Shown here one piece after another: positions 1-7,856 of a DNA stretch of 64,000 bases. Numbering within the stretch: position 1 is the first letter of the stretch; each line of letters begins with the position of its first letter. The DNA lies in NCBI GenBank assembly GCA_016125275.1, contig WGMB01000002.1:379231-443230 (forward strand), in the 5' to 3' direction. Made by a program: the position numbers and the translations under genes. This DNA comes from Acidobacteriota bacterium (GTDB taxonomy: Bacteria; Acidobacteriota; Terriglobia; Bryobacterales; UBA6623). The notes under the pieces are model-generated. The model did not search any database. It had not been told where the DNA came from and was given only the letters and a program-made list of their open reading frames with translations.

Positions 1-559
1 GCGCCACGGCGTTGACCGTGATGTTCCGACCGCGCAGCTCGTTCGCCAGCACCCGAACCAGACCCTCCACGCCGGCTTTGGAAGCGATGTAGGAACCGTA
101 GCCCGGAAACGACTTGGCCAACACGCTGCTCGAGAACGCGATGATGCGCCCGCCGTCGGCCACCCGCCGAGCAGCCTGCGACAGCACCAGAAAGGACCCG
201 CGCAGGTTCGTGCGAAGGGTCTTGTCGAACGCCTCCACGTCGCCGTCGGCGATCGGCGACAGCGTCATGACTCCTGCATTCTGCACCACCACGTCGAGGC
301 GGCCGAACTGCTCGGTCGTCACGGAGAACAGCCGTTCCACCGCCGTCGGGTCGGACACATCGGCTTGGACCGTAATCGCGCGTCCGCCGGCCGCGACGAT
401 CTCCTCCGCCACGGCTTCGGCGGCGCTGCGGCTGCCGGCGTAGTTCACCGCCACGGCGAAACCGTCCGCGGCCAGCCGCAGCGCAACGGCGCGTCCGATG
501 CCGCGCGAAGCGCCCGTCACGAGGGCCGCCTTGGGCTGGGGGTTGTTTGCTTGGCTCAT
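1..559 (-). CDS. SDR-family NAD(P)-dependent oxidoreductase, C-terminus cut by window edge
   Basis: Reading the minus strand from the ATG at 559 gives an open frame to base 1 with no stop, so the C-terminal part lies outside the window. About 186 residues are visible. The N-terminus has the classical Rossmann cofactor motif TGASRGIG near residues 15-22, the NAG motif of the central strand is present, and the catalytic Tyr-Lys pair appears as YIASK, preceded by the conserved serines (FSSSV). This order is typical of classical SDRs such as 3-oxoacyl-ACP-reductase-like enzymes. The family reduces or oxidises carbonyl/hydroxyl groups with NAD(P)H; the substrate cannot be told. There is no Shine-Dalgarno site, but a GATACT hexamer ends 6 nt before the ATG, so the mRNA may be leaderless. 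Confidence 0.93.
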   Translation of the reverse strand, partial: MSQANNPQPKAALVTGASRGIGRAVALRLAADGFAVAVNYAGSRSAAEAVAEEIVAAGGRAITVQADVSDPTAVERLFSVTTEQFGRLDVVVQNAGVMTLSPIADGDVEAFDKTLRTNLRGSFLVLSQAARRVADGGRIIAFSSSVLAKSFPGYGSYIASKAGVEGLVRVLANELRGRNITVNAVA

Positions 560-605
560 ACCCCGAGTATCGCGGCGGCGCAGGCTCGCCGCCAACTCGG
601 CGGGG

Positions 606-1178
606 TCAGGCGTCCAGCCGGTGACGCAGGATCGGACGGGCCGGCTTGTGGCGCGCGACCTCCTCAAAACCCAGCCGCAGAAAGGTCGAGGCGAAGCCTG
701 TGAACGACGCGCTGGCGGCGTGCTCGCGATCGAGCGGATACGCTTCCAGAGCGGGCGCTCCCGCCCGACGGGCGACGGCGACGGCCTCGCGGATCAAGGC
801 TTCCGTCACCCCGCCGCGGCGGTAGCCCTTGCGCACTTGAAAGCAGGAGATGCACCAGACCGGCGCCTCGTCGGTCGACCGCAGATCGCGCGCCCGCTCC
901 ATCCAAGGCAGCGCGGAGCGCGGCGTCAGCTGACACCAGCCCACCGCCACGTCACCGCGGAAAGCCAGCAAGCCCGGGGCGGGCCCTTGCTCGACGATCT
1001 CGCGGAAGGCCGCGCGATTGTCCTCCGGCCGGCGGCGGCGGTAAGCGGCGCCCACGCGCCAGTACATGCACCAGCAGCGGCCACACGCCCCGCCCTCGCC
1101 GAACAGCTCCTCCAAGTCGGGCCAGAGCTCCGGGGTCAGCGGCTCCACCCGCAGGCTGAGCGAAGTCTGGTCGTCCAC
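606..1178 (-). CDS. GNAT-family N-acetyltransferase with Cys-rich N-terminus
   Basis: A 190-residue protein with a GNAT-type core: an acetyl-CoA-loop-like stretch (VRKGYRRGGV near residue 115) followed by a helix and the typical closing strand with FLRLGFEEVAR. The N-terminal quarter contains CGRCWCMYWR, a cysteine cluster seen in a subgroup of bacterial GNAT proteins of unknown substrate; whether it binds metal is not shown here. The start is GTG at 1178. It lacks a Shine-Dalgarno site but has an extended -10 (TGG-TATCGT) ending 6 nt upstream, which supports this start and suggests a leaderless transcript. It is divergent from the methyltransferase at 1233 and their start codons are 54 nt apart. 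An acetyl-transfer role is likely from the fold; the acceptor is unknown. Confidence 0.85.
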   Translation of the reverse strand: MDDQTSLSLRVEPLTPELWPDLEELFGEGGACGRCWCMYWRVGAAYRRRRPEDNRAAFREIVEQGPAPGLLAFRGDVAVGWCQLTPRSALPWMERARDLRSTDEAPVWCISCFQVRKGYRRGGVTEALIREAVAVARRAGAPALEAYPLDREHAASASFTGFASTFLRLGFEEVARHKPARPILRHRLDA

Positions 1179-1184
1179 GGCGGA

Positions 1185-1193
1185 ACGATACCA
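1185..1193 (-). promoter_or_regulatory. Extended -10 element for the GNAT gene (leaderless-type)
   Basis: On the minus strand TG-G-TATCGT occupies 1193-1185 and ends exactly 6 nt before the GTG at 1178. No Shine-Dalgarno site is present. Start of transcription at or next to the start codon is inferred. Confidence 0.5.
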
Positions 1194-1196
1194 CGG

Positions 1197-1226
1197 TTGA
1201 CGCGCCCGAGCCCCCGTCGCTAGCCT
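1197..1226 (+). promoter_or_regulatory. TTGACG-N18-TAGCCT promoter for the methyltransferase gene
   Basis: A -35-like TTGACG (1197-1202) is followed after 18 nt by TAGCCT (1221-1226), which ends 6 nt before the GTG start at 1233. This spacing leaves no room for a 5' leader, so a leaderless mRNA is predicted. Confidence 0.55.
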
Positions 1227-1232
1227 CGCAGT

Positions 1233-1862
1233 GTGCCGGCTTCAACGCTGCTGGAGCAGTTTGGGCAGATCGACATCTACCTGTTCGACCAGATCCTGAA
1301 GGGCCGCATTCCGCCCGGCAGCCGCATCCTCGACGCCGGCTGTGGCGGCGGGCGCAACCTCGTCTATTTCCTGCAGCAGGGTTATGACGTCTATGCCGCC
1401 GACGCCGACCCGCGAGCGCTGGACCAGGTTCGCGCCCTGGCCCGGCGGCTTGCGCCGAACCTGCCGGAGACGAACTTGCGTCTCGAGCCAATCGAGCGGC
1501 TGTCGTTCCCCGACGCCTTCGCCGACGTCGTCGTGTGCAGCGCAGTGTTGCACTTCGCCGCCGACGACGCGCAGTTCCACGCCATGCTCCAGGCTCTTTG
1601 GCGCACCCTCCGACCCGGCGGCCTCTTCTTCGCGCGTCTAGCCTCCAGCATCGGCATCGAAACCCAGGTCCGGCCCCTCCAAGGCCGCCGCCACCTGCTG
1701 CCGGACGGTTCCGAGCGCTATCTCGTCGACGAGGCTCTGCTGACCGCCCAAGCCGAGCGCTGGGACGCCAAGGCCGCCGACCCCCTCAAGACCACCGTCG
1801 TCCAGGGCCTCCGCTCGATGACCACCTGGGTCCTGCGAAAGCCCGCCCATCCCGCCGGATAG
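1233..1862 (+). CDS. Class I SAM-dependent methyltransferase (TehB/UbiE-like)
   Basis: A 209-residue protein. Motif I of class I methyltransferases is clear (LDAGCGGGRNLVYF near residues 34-47), followed by an acidic residue at the end of strand 2 (YAADADP) that would bind the ribose of S-adenosylmethionine. Motif IV-like VVVCSAVLHF and post-motif LRPGGLFFARL complete the Rossmann fold. The family methylates small molecules or detoxifies; the substrate cannot be read from the sequence. The GTG start is supported by the -10 hexamer 6 nt upstream and by the divergent arrangement with the acetyltransferase gene. It converges on the sulfatase gene with about 100 bp between them; I saw no clear terminator there. 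Confidence 0.88.
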   Translation: MPASTLLEQFGQIDIYLFDQILKGRIPPGSRILDAGCGGGRNLVYFLQQGYDVYAADADPRALDQVRALARRLAPNLPETNLRLEPIERLSFPDAFADVVVCSAVLHFAADDAQFHAMLQALWRTLRPGGLFFARLASSIGIETQVRPLQGRRHLLPDGSERYLVDEALLTAQAERWDAKAADPLKTTVVQGLRSMTTWVLRKPAHPAG

Positions 1863-1961
1863 CTTTTCCGCGTTGCGCCGCACGGGATCTTTCGACGCGC
1901 GCCGCCGAAAGCTGGAAGACCTTCCCCTACAACCGCAAGCGGTGGGAGAAGTAGCGGCTCG

Positions 1962-4067
1962 TCAGCGCCAGAACGCCCCAGCCGCGACCGGCGCCTTCGC
2001 CATCCCCGGCCCCTGCCACTGCAGATCCAAAGCCTTCTCGCCCCCGGTCCGCTTCCAAAAGTAGATGCGGATCGGGTGGAAGCCCGCCTGCAGCATGGCT
2101 TTGCCCGAGGAGACCTCCGCGCCGGGCTGGTACCCGTGGCTCCCGTCCAGCAACTGCGCCTCATGCAGCCTCACCAGGAACGGCGAGTCGGCCTTCAGGA
2201 AGAACTCGTAGGCGCCGTCCTTCGGAACCTGGATCATCCCTTCGTAGACCAGCATCCCGGCCTGCTTCATCACGCCGGGGTCGGGCCGCCCCGCCGACCC
2301 TTGGGCCGCCGGGCTCATCCCATCCACCCGCGACACCCACGGGAACGACCCCGGATAGGCGCTCCACTGCAAGCCTGCGTTCGGCAACCGAGGCTCTACC
2401 GCGGGGATCAGCGCCTCGTCATACGGACGCGGCGCCTCGGCGTCCGGCCGGCGCATCCGCAACGCCGTCTGCTTCAGCAGCGCCTGCAACCCCTGGTAGG
2501 CCCCGTCGGCGGCCAGGTTGCGGCTCTCCTGCGGGTCTTCCACCACGTTGTAGATCTCGAAGTCATCCTCGGCGGATTGGATGTCGTACCGCACGCCCGA
2601 AAAATCCCCCATGCGGATCGTCTGCATCTGGTTGCGGCGGCGGTCCCGGTGGCTCGGCAAAAACTCCCCGTAGCTCGGCGTCACCCCGTTGTTGAAGTAC
2701 TCGATATACACCGTATGCTCCACGGAGCTCTTCTGCCGCGTCAGCATCGGCAGCAGCGAGACCCCGTCCGCCCGCGCCGGCGCCGGAACGCCCGCCGCCT
2801 CCGCGAACGTGGCCATCCAGTCGTACATCGCGCTCGGCTCATCGATCACCTGGTCGCCCGGAATGCGGGCCGGCCAACTCACAATGGCGGGCTCGCGCAC
2901 GCCGCCCTCCCAGGTGTCGCGCTTGATGCCGTCATAGGGGCCGAAGCTGTTGAAGAAGTCCGGCTCATTCGGCGCGTACTTCGGTTCGGGCAAATAGGCT
3001 TCCTTGGACGGGCCGTTGTCCGACGAGAAGACGATCACCGTGTTCTCGTACACGCCAAGATCCTTCAGCAGCGTCACGATGTCGCCCACCGCGTCATCGA
3101 TGCGGCGGCAGGAGGAGGCGTAGCGCTGGTAGGTCTCCGGCCAACTCACCTCCGGCGTCGCCGGGTTGTCGTCGTGGTCGTAGGTCGCCTGCGCGTACTC
3201 CGGGTAGACGTAGCTGTCCACGGTCCCTGAAGCCGTGTTGATCATCCGCCCCGGCTTGCCCACCCACTGCACGCCGCCCTTCAGCCCCCCTCCCGCGGGA
3301 TAGGCCTGGGTGGGCAGCTCGAGCACGGCGTGCGGCGTGTCATAGGCCAAGTACAGGAAGAACGGAGCCCCGTCCGAGGCGCGAGCCTGCTGCGTGATGT
3401 AGCGCTTGGCGGCCGCCGTCCACAGGTCGGCAGTGTAGGCCTTGTCGAGCCCGTCGGCGATGTTCACGCGGTTCTCCCAAACCTCTTTGGCCCCACGGTA
3501 GACGCCCTCCTTGGGGTAGTGCTCATGGCCGTCCCGGTGGCGTATGTAGCCCAGGTAGTAGTCGAAGCCGCGGTTCAAGGGATGCGCCGGCCAGTCCGGC
3601 CCTTGCGCGTCGCCGCCTCCGCCCTGCAGCCCCCACTTGCCGATGGCCGCCGTGCGATAGCCTGCGCCCTTCATCACCGAGCCCAGGGTGTAGGTATCCT
3701 GCAAAGCCTTGTCGAACTGGTTGTCGCGCACGTTCGCATGGCCCTGGCTCACGCCCAGCAGCAGCGAAGCCCGCGACGGCGCGCACACCGGCGCCGCCGT
3801 GTAGTGGTTGGTGAGCATCGCGCCGCTCGCCGCCAGCGCATCGAGCGACGGCGTGCTCTGCCACGGCTCGGTCCGGTCGTTGTTCTTCTTGCGCTGGTTC
3901 TGCCAGAACGCTCCCACGTCGCCCCAGCCCATGTCGTCCACCAGAATGAACAGGATGTTCGGCTTCTTCGGCTTGGCCTGGCTCTGGCCGCGAGCCTGTT
4001 GCAGGGAGTGCAGGGCGCCGGCGATGAGCGCAACAAGGATCAATCCGCCGAGGGTCTTTCTATACAT
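1962..4067 (-). CDS. Exported formylglycine-dependent sulfatase with C-terminal PA14-like module
   Basis: The protein is 701 residues from the ATG at 4067. It opens with a signal peptide or anchor (YRKTLGGLILVALIAGA), then the sulfatase core: metal-binding DD in ILVDDMGWGD, the formylglycine motif CAPSR with the modifiable cysteine near residue 95, GKWGL, and the later metal site FSSDNGPS. About 120 extra C-terminal residues (VYEGMIQVPKDGAYEFFLKA onward) resemble a PA14-type beta-sandwich, often carbohydrate-binding. The enzyme should hydrolyse sulfate esters of exported or environmental glycans after Cys-to-formylglycine conversion. The frame is open upstream to a TTG at 4091, but ATG 4067 has GGAG 4 nt upstream and places the signal peptide at the N-terminus. 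Substrate unknown; the PA14 assignment is moderate. Confidence 0.9.
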   Translation of the reverse strand: MYRKTLGGLILVALIAGALHSLQQARGQSQAKPKKPNILFILVDDMGWGDVGAFWQNQRKKNNDRTEPWQSTPSLDALAASGAMLTNHYTAAPVCAPSRASLLLGVSQGHANVRDNQFDKALQDTYTLGSVMKGAGYRTAAIGKWGLQGGGGDAQGPDWPAHPLNRGFDYYLGYIRHRDGHEHYPKEGVYRGAKEVWENRVNIADGLDKAYTADLWTAAAKRYITQQARASDGAPFFLYLAYDTPHAVLELPTQAYPAGGGLKGGVQWVGKPGRMINTASGTVDSYVYPEYAQATYDHDDNPATPEVSWPETYQRYASSCRRIDDAVGDIVTLLKDLGVYENTVIVFSSDNGPSKEAYLPEPKYAPNEPDFFNSFGPYDGIKRDTWEGGVREPAIVSWPARIPGDQVIDEPSAMYDWMATFAEAAGVPAPARADGVSLLPMLTRQKSSVEHTVYIEYFNNGVTPSYGEFLPSHRDRRRNQMQTIRMGDFSGVRYDIQSAEDDFEIYNVVEDPQESRNLAADGAYQGLQALLKQTALRMRRPDAEAPRPYDEALIPAVEPRLPNAGLQWSAYPGSFPWVSRVDGMSPAAQGSAGRPDPGVMKQAGMLVYEGMIQVPKDGAYEFFLKADSPFLVRLHEAQLLDGSHGYQPGAEVSSGKAMLQAGFHPIRIYFWKRTGGEKALDLQWQGPGMAKAPVAAGAFWR

Positions 4068-4220
4068 GGGGCTCCGCGGGGTCCGAGCCAACGGTCGCCG
4101 CCGCGCGAACCCCGCGTTCTAGTAAAACACGAATCGCGCCGGCCCCAGCCCGCCCACGGCCCTGGCTCCGTGCGCAGCCGCCCACCGGCCGAAACCGTCG
4201 GCGCGACGACGTTCGCGATA

Positions 4221-4682
4221 ATGAAGGCCGTGCGGATCGCATTCACCATCCTCGTCCTCGCCGTCGCCGGCGTCTACGGCTGGTCTCTCTATCAGGAGAA
4301 ATTCGGCGGCCCCGAGATCGACGCCCGCGACCAGTTCGCCCTCCGGACGGTCCACGAGCTCATCGAAGCGCAGGACGCCTACCGCGACAAGTACCACCGC
4401 TACGCCCGCAAGCTCTACGAGCTGGGACCGCCGCTGATGCCGGGCGGACCGTCGGAGAACGGCGCCAACCTGATCCCGCGCGACATCGCCACGGGCAAGA
4501 AGCTCTCCTACGAGTTCAGCGTGCGCGAGTACGGCAATGCCTTCATCATCAACGCCGACCCGATCGGCCCGCCGACCTCGCCCGACTCCGCGCCGCTGCG
4601 GCACTTCTACGCCGACCAGAGCGGCAAAGTCCGCTTCGCCGTCGGGCACGCCGCCAACGAAGGCTCCGAGCTGGTGCGCTGA
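4221..4682 (+). CDS. Membrane-anchored pilin-like hypothetical protein
   Basis: A 153-residue protein with one N-terminal hydrophobic segment (residues 3-20) followed by a soluble domain. The section ARDQFALRTVHELIEAQDAYRDKY with downstream YARKLYELG resembles the helix-to-sheet start of type IV pilin/pseudopilin-like domains that are common in Acidobacteriota. There is no prepilin peptidase motif (G-F-x-x-x-E), so it is probably not a processed pilin. It is divergent from the sulfatase gene (about 150 bp between starts) and convergent with the TIR-STAND gene. The ATG at 4221 is the only start that gives an N-terminal membrane segment. Function unknown; the pilin-like reading is an inference from pattern only. 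Confidence 0.7.
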   Translation: MKAVRIAFTILVLAVAGVYGWSLYQEKFGGPEIDARDQFALRTVHELIEAQDAYRDKYHRYARKLYELGPPLMPGGPSENGANLIPRDIATGKKLSYEFSVREYGNAFIINADPIGPPTSPDSAPLRHFYADQSGKVRFAVGHAANEGSELVR

Positions 4683-4728
4683 CGAGGCGCACCCCCGTTC
4701 AACGGCCTACCCGCCTCTCCTCCTCCCC

Positions 4729-7563
4729 TCACTCCGGGGGTTCCAGCCCCAAACCTCGAACCCAAGAAAGCGCAACCTGCGTGTGTGGGTGCTCCGCCCC
4801 CAGCTTGCGCCGAAACGCCCCATACGCCAGCAACACCTGTTCCCGCGCCTCCTGAACCTCCCCCAGCTCCTGCAACACCCCCGCCAAGTTGATTCGACGG
4901 ATACCCATGTTGGGGTGATCCGGCTCGAAGCGAGCCTCGTCCGACGCGAGCGCCTTGCGCAGCAGATCGCGAGCCTCGGGCAGCTCTCCCAGGTCCTTCA
5001 ACACCATCGCGAGGTTGGACTGACTGGTAGCGACGCTGGGGTGACCGGGGCCGTAGCGGGCAAGGGCGGAGGCCAGCGCCGACCGCAGCAGATCGCGGGC
5101 CTCGGGCAGCTCCCCCAGGTCCTGCAAGACCGTCGCGAGGTTGGACTGCCTGGTCGCGACGCTGGGGTGGTCGGGGCCGTAGCGGGCGAGGTCGGAGGCC
5201 AGGGCCAGTCGCAGCAGATCGCGAGCCTCGGGCAGTTCTCCCAGCTCCTTCAAGACCAGCGCGAGGTTGGACTGCCTGGTGGCGACGCTGGGGTGGTCGG
5301 GGCCGTAGCGCGCGAGGTCGGAGGCCAGGGCCTCCCGCAGCAGATCGCGGGCCTCCGGCAGCTCCCCCAGGTCCCGCAAGACCAGCGCGAGGTTGGACTG
5401 ACTGGTTGCGACGCTGGGGTGGTCGGGGCCATAGCGCGCGAGGGCGGAGGCCAGGGCCGCTCGGAGCAGATCGCGGGCCTCGGCCGGCTCCCCCAGGTCC
5501 TGCAAGACCATCGCGAGGTTGCACTGCTTCTTTGCAACCTCCGGGTGGTCGGGGCCGTAACGAGCCTCGTCCGACGCGAGCGCCTTGCGCAGCAGATCGC
5601 GGGCCTCGGGCAGCTCCCCGAGGTCCTGCAAGACCGTCGCGAGGTTGGACTGAGTGGTGGCGACGTTGGGGTGATCGGGCCCGTAGCGGGCGAGGACGGT
5701 GGCCAGGGCCGGCCGCAGCAGATCGCGGGCCGCGGCCGGCTCCCCCAGGTCCTTCAAGATCAGCGCGAGGTTGGACTGCCTGGTAGAGACGTTCGGGTGG
5801 TCGTCGCCGTGAGTGGCCAGATCCAAAGCCAGCGCCTTCCGCAGGGCCGCGGCCGCTTGGCGAAGGCGGCCGTGGAGCTGATGGTGAGTTCCGATGCGGT
5901 CGAGGATCGAGCTGCGAGCCGCCGCGTCCGCCCGCTGCTCGTGAGCGAGGAGCCAGGCATGCGGCAGGATCGCCTCCAGCTCGTCGTAGGCGGCTCTGTC
6001 CTCCTGCTCCACGGTCGCCCGTTGCATCTCCGCGTGAACCGCCTCGACCGCCCGCTCGAACAACGGGCTCTCCGGCTGCACATGCTCCGCGAAGGCCAGG
6101 ACCAGCCGGTGAACGGTCGGGTCGCCGGTTCCCTCCTGGGTCGCGTCACGCTCCAGCAGCGAAAGCCGCTCGAGCTCGCCCAGCGCTTCCTCCAGCGGAT
6201 CATCGAGCGGGCTCTCGGACTCGTTGGGCAAGATCCGCCGCAGCAGACGCAGCGGGACCGCCACCGGCGCCAAGTCGGCCAGGACGCGCAGCAGGTTGCG
6301 GGCGGGCTCGCCCAGCAGATTCCAGCTCAACTGGAACGTCGCCGCCACGTTCTTCTCATGCCCGCTGGGCAGCTCGTCCGTATACTTCTCAGCAAACCGC
6401 TCCAGCGCCGCCATCGCGCCGGCACGTTCGATCTCCCCGGCAAGATCGGCGGGGCCGAGGTCCTTGCGGAATTGCAGAAAGCCCCGGGCGATCTCCAACG
6501 CCAGCGGCAGGCCGCCCAGCAGGTCGAGCAACGGCTGGGCTTCCGCCCGGCTGTATGCGCGGTGGTTCGGGTTGACGGGGTCTCCATTGATTAGCGCCAG
6601 TGAGTCCTCGTCAGACAGGAAATCGAGGTTCAGTGTGGCGTAGCCGCCAAAGTCACGGCCGCGGGTTGTGACCAGCGTTTGGGCCGTTGCAGCACCGGTT
6701 GGAAGGTAGGGTCGAAGAGGCTCATTTTCGGGGAAATTGTCGAGGATGACGAGACTTGGCGGTCCGGAAAATCCCCGCCAGAGCTGCTGCGCTTGTTCCT
6801 GAGGCTCTAGCTCTCCATCGATCGTGATCCCTCTTGGCCCTGCAAGAGCGGAGACATAGCTCAGGAGTCGGTCGCGCGGTTCTGCGGTAAGGCCTTGCTC
6901 AGCGTCGACCCAAAAGACGCCTCCGGGATAAGCCTCTGCAAAACGATAAGCATATTCGATGGCGAGTTGCGTCTTTCCAAGGCCTGCCGTGCCATGGACT
7001 ACGCCCACGCCCTGCACGACTGCCGTCCGTTGCCGCTGCAACAGGCCGTGCAGTGTCAAGAGATCCTCGACTCGGCCGGCGAACTGATTGCCCATAGAAG
7101 AATGCCTCAGGTTGCTGTTCGCGGGAAGCGCTTTCGCCGGCTGCAACTTGCCGCGATGGGGAGCTTCTTGAGCGACTGCGGATGCCACTCCCAAGCCGGC
7201 CAGGATCTTCGGGTAGTTCGCTGCGAACATCTCGTCGGTGCGAACATCAACCCGTTGGACAAGCCCCAGAAAAGGCGGCTCATCGCAGTCGGCGCGCACT
7301 ACGGGAATCACCCTCCTCACAACCCGTAGCGCCTCCTGGTATTCTCGATTCGACCAGACGGACTCCACGTAGCTCGGCGTCAAGATTGCGATAACGGCTT
7401 GGCAGTTGACGATTTCGCGCGCGAGGGCGGGCATCCATTCCTCACCAGCCCGCAGATCCTGATCCCAAAAGACCTCGACTCGATCCCCGGTCAGCCGGTC
7501 GCGTAGATTCCTCGCGAAGTCCCCGTCCGCATGCGAATAGCTCAAAAATACCTGGGGCGCCAC
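4729..7563 (-). CDS. TIR-NB-ARC(STAND)-TPR protein, candidate antiphage or cell-death NADase
   Basis: A 944-residue three-part protein. (1) A TIR domain at about residues 3-125 (QVFLSYSHADGDFA at the start) with TPSYVESVWSNRE, where the Glu four residues after Trp matches the catalytic glutamate of NAD-cleaving TIR domains. (2) A STAND/NB-ARC ATPase from about 160: Walker A GTAGLGKT near 191-198, Walker B in SLVILDNF, and a GLPLA box. (3) A C-terminal sensor of eight 42-residue kinesin-light-chain-type TPRs plus a partial ninth (about 570-944). Known TIR-STAND proteins oligomerise on sensing a ligand and deplete NAD; that role here is inferred. The GTG at 7563 has TAGTAT ending 6 nt upstream, favouring it over the TTG at 7569. 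No partner gene lies next to it. Confidence 0.9.
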   Translation of the reverse strand: MAPQVFLSYSHADGDFARNLRDRLTGDRVEVFWDQDLRAGEEWMPALAREIVNCQAVIAILTPSYVESVWSNREYQEALRVVRRVIPVVRADCDEPPFLGLVQRVDVRTDEMFAANYPKILAGLGVASAVAQEAPHRGKLQPAKALPANSNLRHSSMGNQFAGRVEDLLTLHGLLQRQRTAVVQGVGVVHGTAGLGKTQLAIEYAYRFAEAYPGGVFWVDAEQGLTAEPRDRLLSYVSALAGPRGITIDGELEPQEQAQQLWRGFSGPPSLVILDNFPENEPLRPYLPTGAATAQTLVTTRGRDFGGYATLNLDFLSDEDSLALINGDPVNPNHRAYSRAEAQPLLDLLGGLPLALEIARGFLQFRKDLGPADLAGEIERAGAMAALERFAEKYTDELPSGHEKNVAATFQLSWNLLGEPARNLLRVLADLAPVAVPLRLLRRILPNESESPLDDPLEEALGELERLSLLERDATQEGTGDPTVHRLVLAFAEHVQPESPLFERAVEAVHAEMQRATVEQEDRAAYDELEAILPHAWLLAHEQRADAAARSSILDRIGTHHQLHGRLRQAAAALRKALALDLATHGDDHPNVSTRQSNLALILKDLGEPAAARDLLRPALATVLARYGPDHPNVATTQSNLATVLQDLGELPEARDLLRKALASDEARYGPDHPEVAKKQCNLAMVLQDLGEPAEARDLLRAALASALARYGPDHPSVATSQSNLALVLRDLGELPEARDLLREALASDLARYGPDHPSVATRQSNLALVLKELGELPEARDLLRLALASDLARYGPDHPSVATRQSNLATVLQDLGELPEARDLLRSALASALARYGPGHPSVATSQSNLAMVLKDLGELPEARDLLRKALASDEARFEPDHPNMGIRRINLAGVLQELGEVQEAREQVLLAYGAFRRKLGAEHPHTQVALSWVRGLGLEPPE
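4849..5856 (-). repeat. Eight tandem 126-bp in-frame repeats encoding TPRs
   Basis: Eight consecutive 126-bp units each encode 42 residues around ARDLLR-ALAS-LARYGPDHP-VAT-QSNLA-VL-DLGELPE. The central units are nearly identical at the DNA level, including synonymous positions. A ninth divergent, partial unit (4732-4848) closes the protein. Such homogeneity points to recent duplication or gene conversion. Confidence 0.95.
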
Positions 7564-7569
7564 GAGCAA

Positions 7570-7575
7570 ATACTA
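7570..7575 (-). promoter_or_regulatory. -10-like TAGTAT of the TIR-STAND gene
   Basis: TAGTAT on the minus strand ends 6 nt before the GTG at 7563, with no Shine-Dalgarno site between. It supports GTG 7563 as the start and a leaderless mRNA. Confidence 0.45.
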
Positions 7576-7733
7576 CCGCAGCCCCGGGCGCTTTCAGCCG
7601 TTCGCCCCATCCCACATTCTCCAAAACAATCAATCCACGCATTATCAACAACTTCCAATCCCGACACGCCCGATTCCTTGGCGCCCCGCGCTACCCTGGA
7701 AGTGCGGAGCAAAAGCTCCCGGCCCAGCCCAAA

Positions 7734-7762
7734 TGTCAGGTCAAACGCAACGAAACCTGACA
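7734..7762. promoter_or_regulatory. Dyad TGTCAGGT-N13-ACCTGACA
   Basis: A perfect 8-bp inverted repeat with a 13-nt spacer lies in the 293-bp gap between the divergent TIR-STAND gene and the proline-rich gene. A further related half (GACATTT, 7769-7775) follows. It may be an operator; the position is about 160 bp from the TIR start and 95 bp from the other start. Apart from this and the -10 site, I see nothing else in the gap. Confidence 0.45.
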
Positions 7763-7856
7763 AATCCGGACATTTCAGCCCCGGCCGCCCTCGTGGCGCG
7801 CGCGTTGACGCGAGCCTCGTAGGCCCCCGAGGCCTCCGTACTCATCCCGTACTGCC

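Noticed and set aside
1962-4091. Earlier TTG start (4091) for the first sulfatase
   Set aside because: ATG 4067 has a closer ribosome-binding site and puts the signal peptide at the N-terminus.
4849-5856. Regular repeats resembling a CRISPR array or satellite
   Set aside because: The 126-bp units are in frame and encode TPRs with no unique spacers, so they are part of the TIR-STAND gene.
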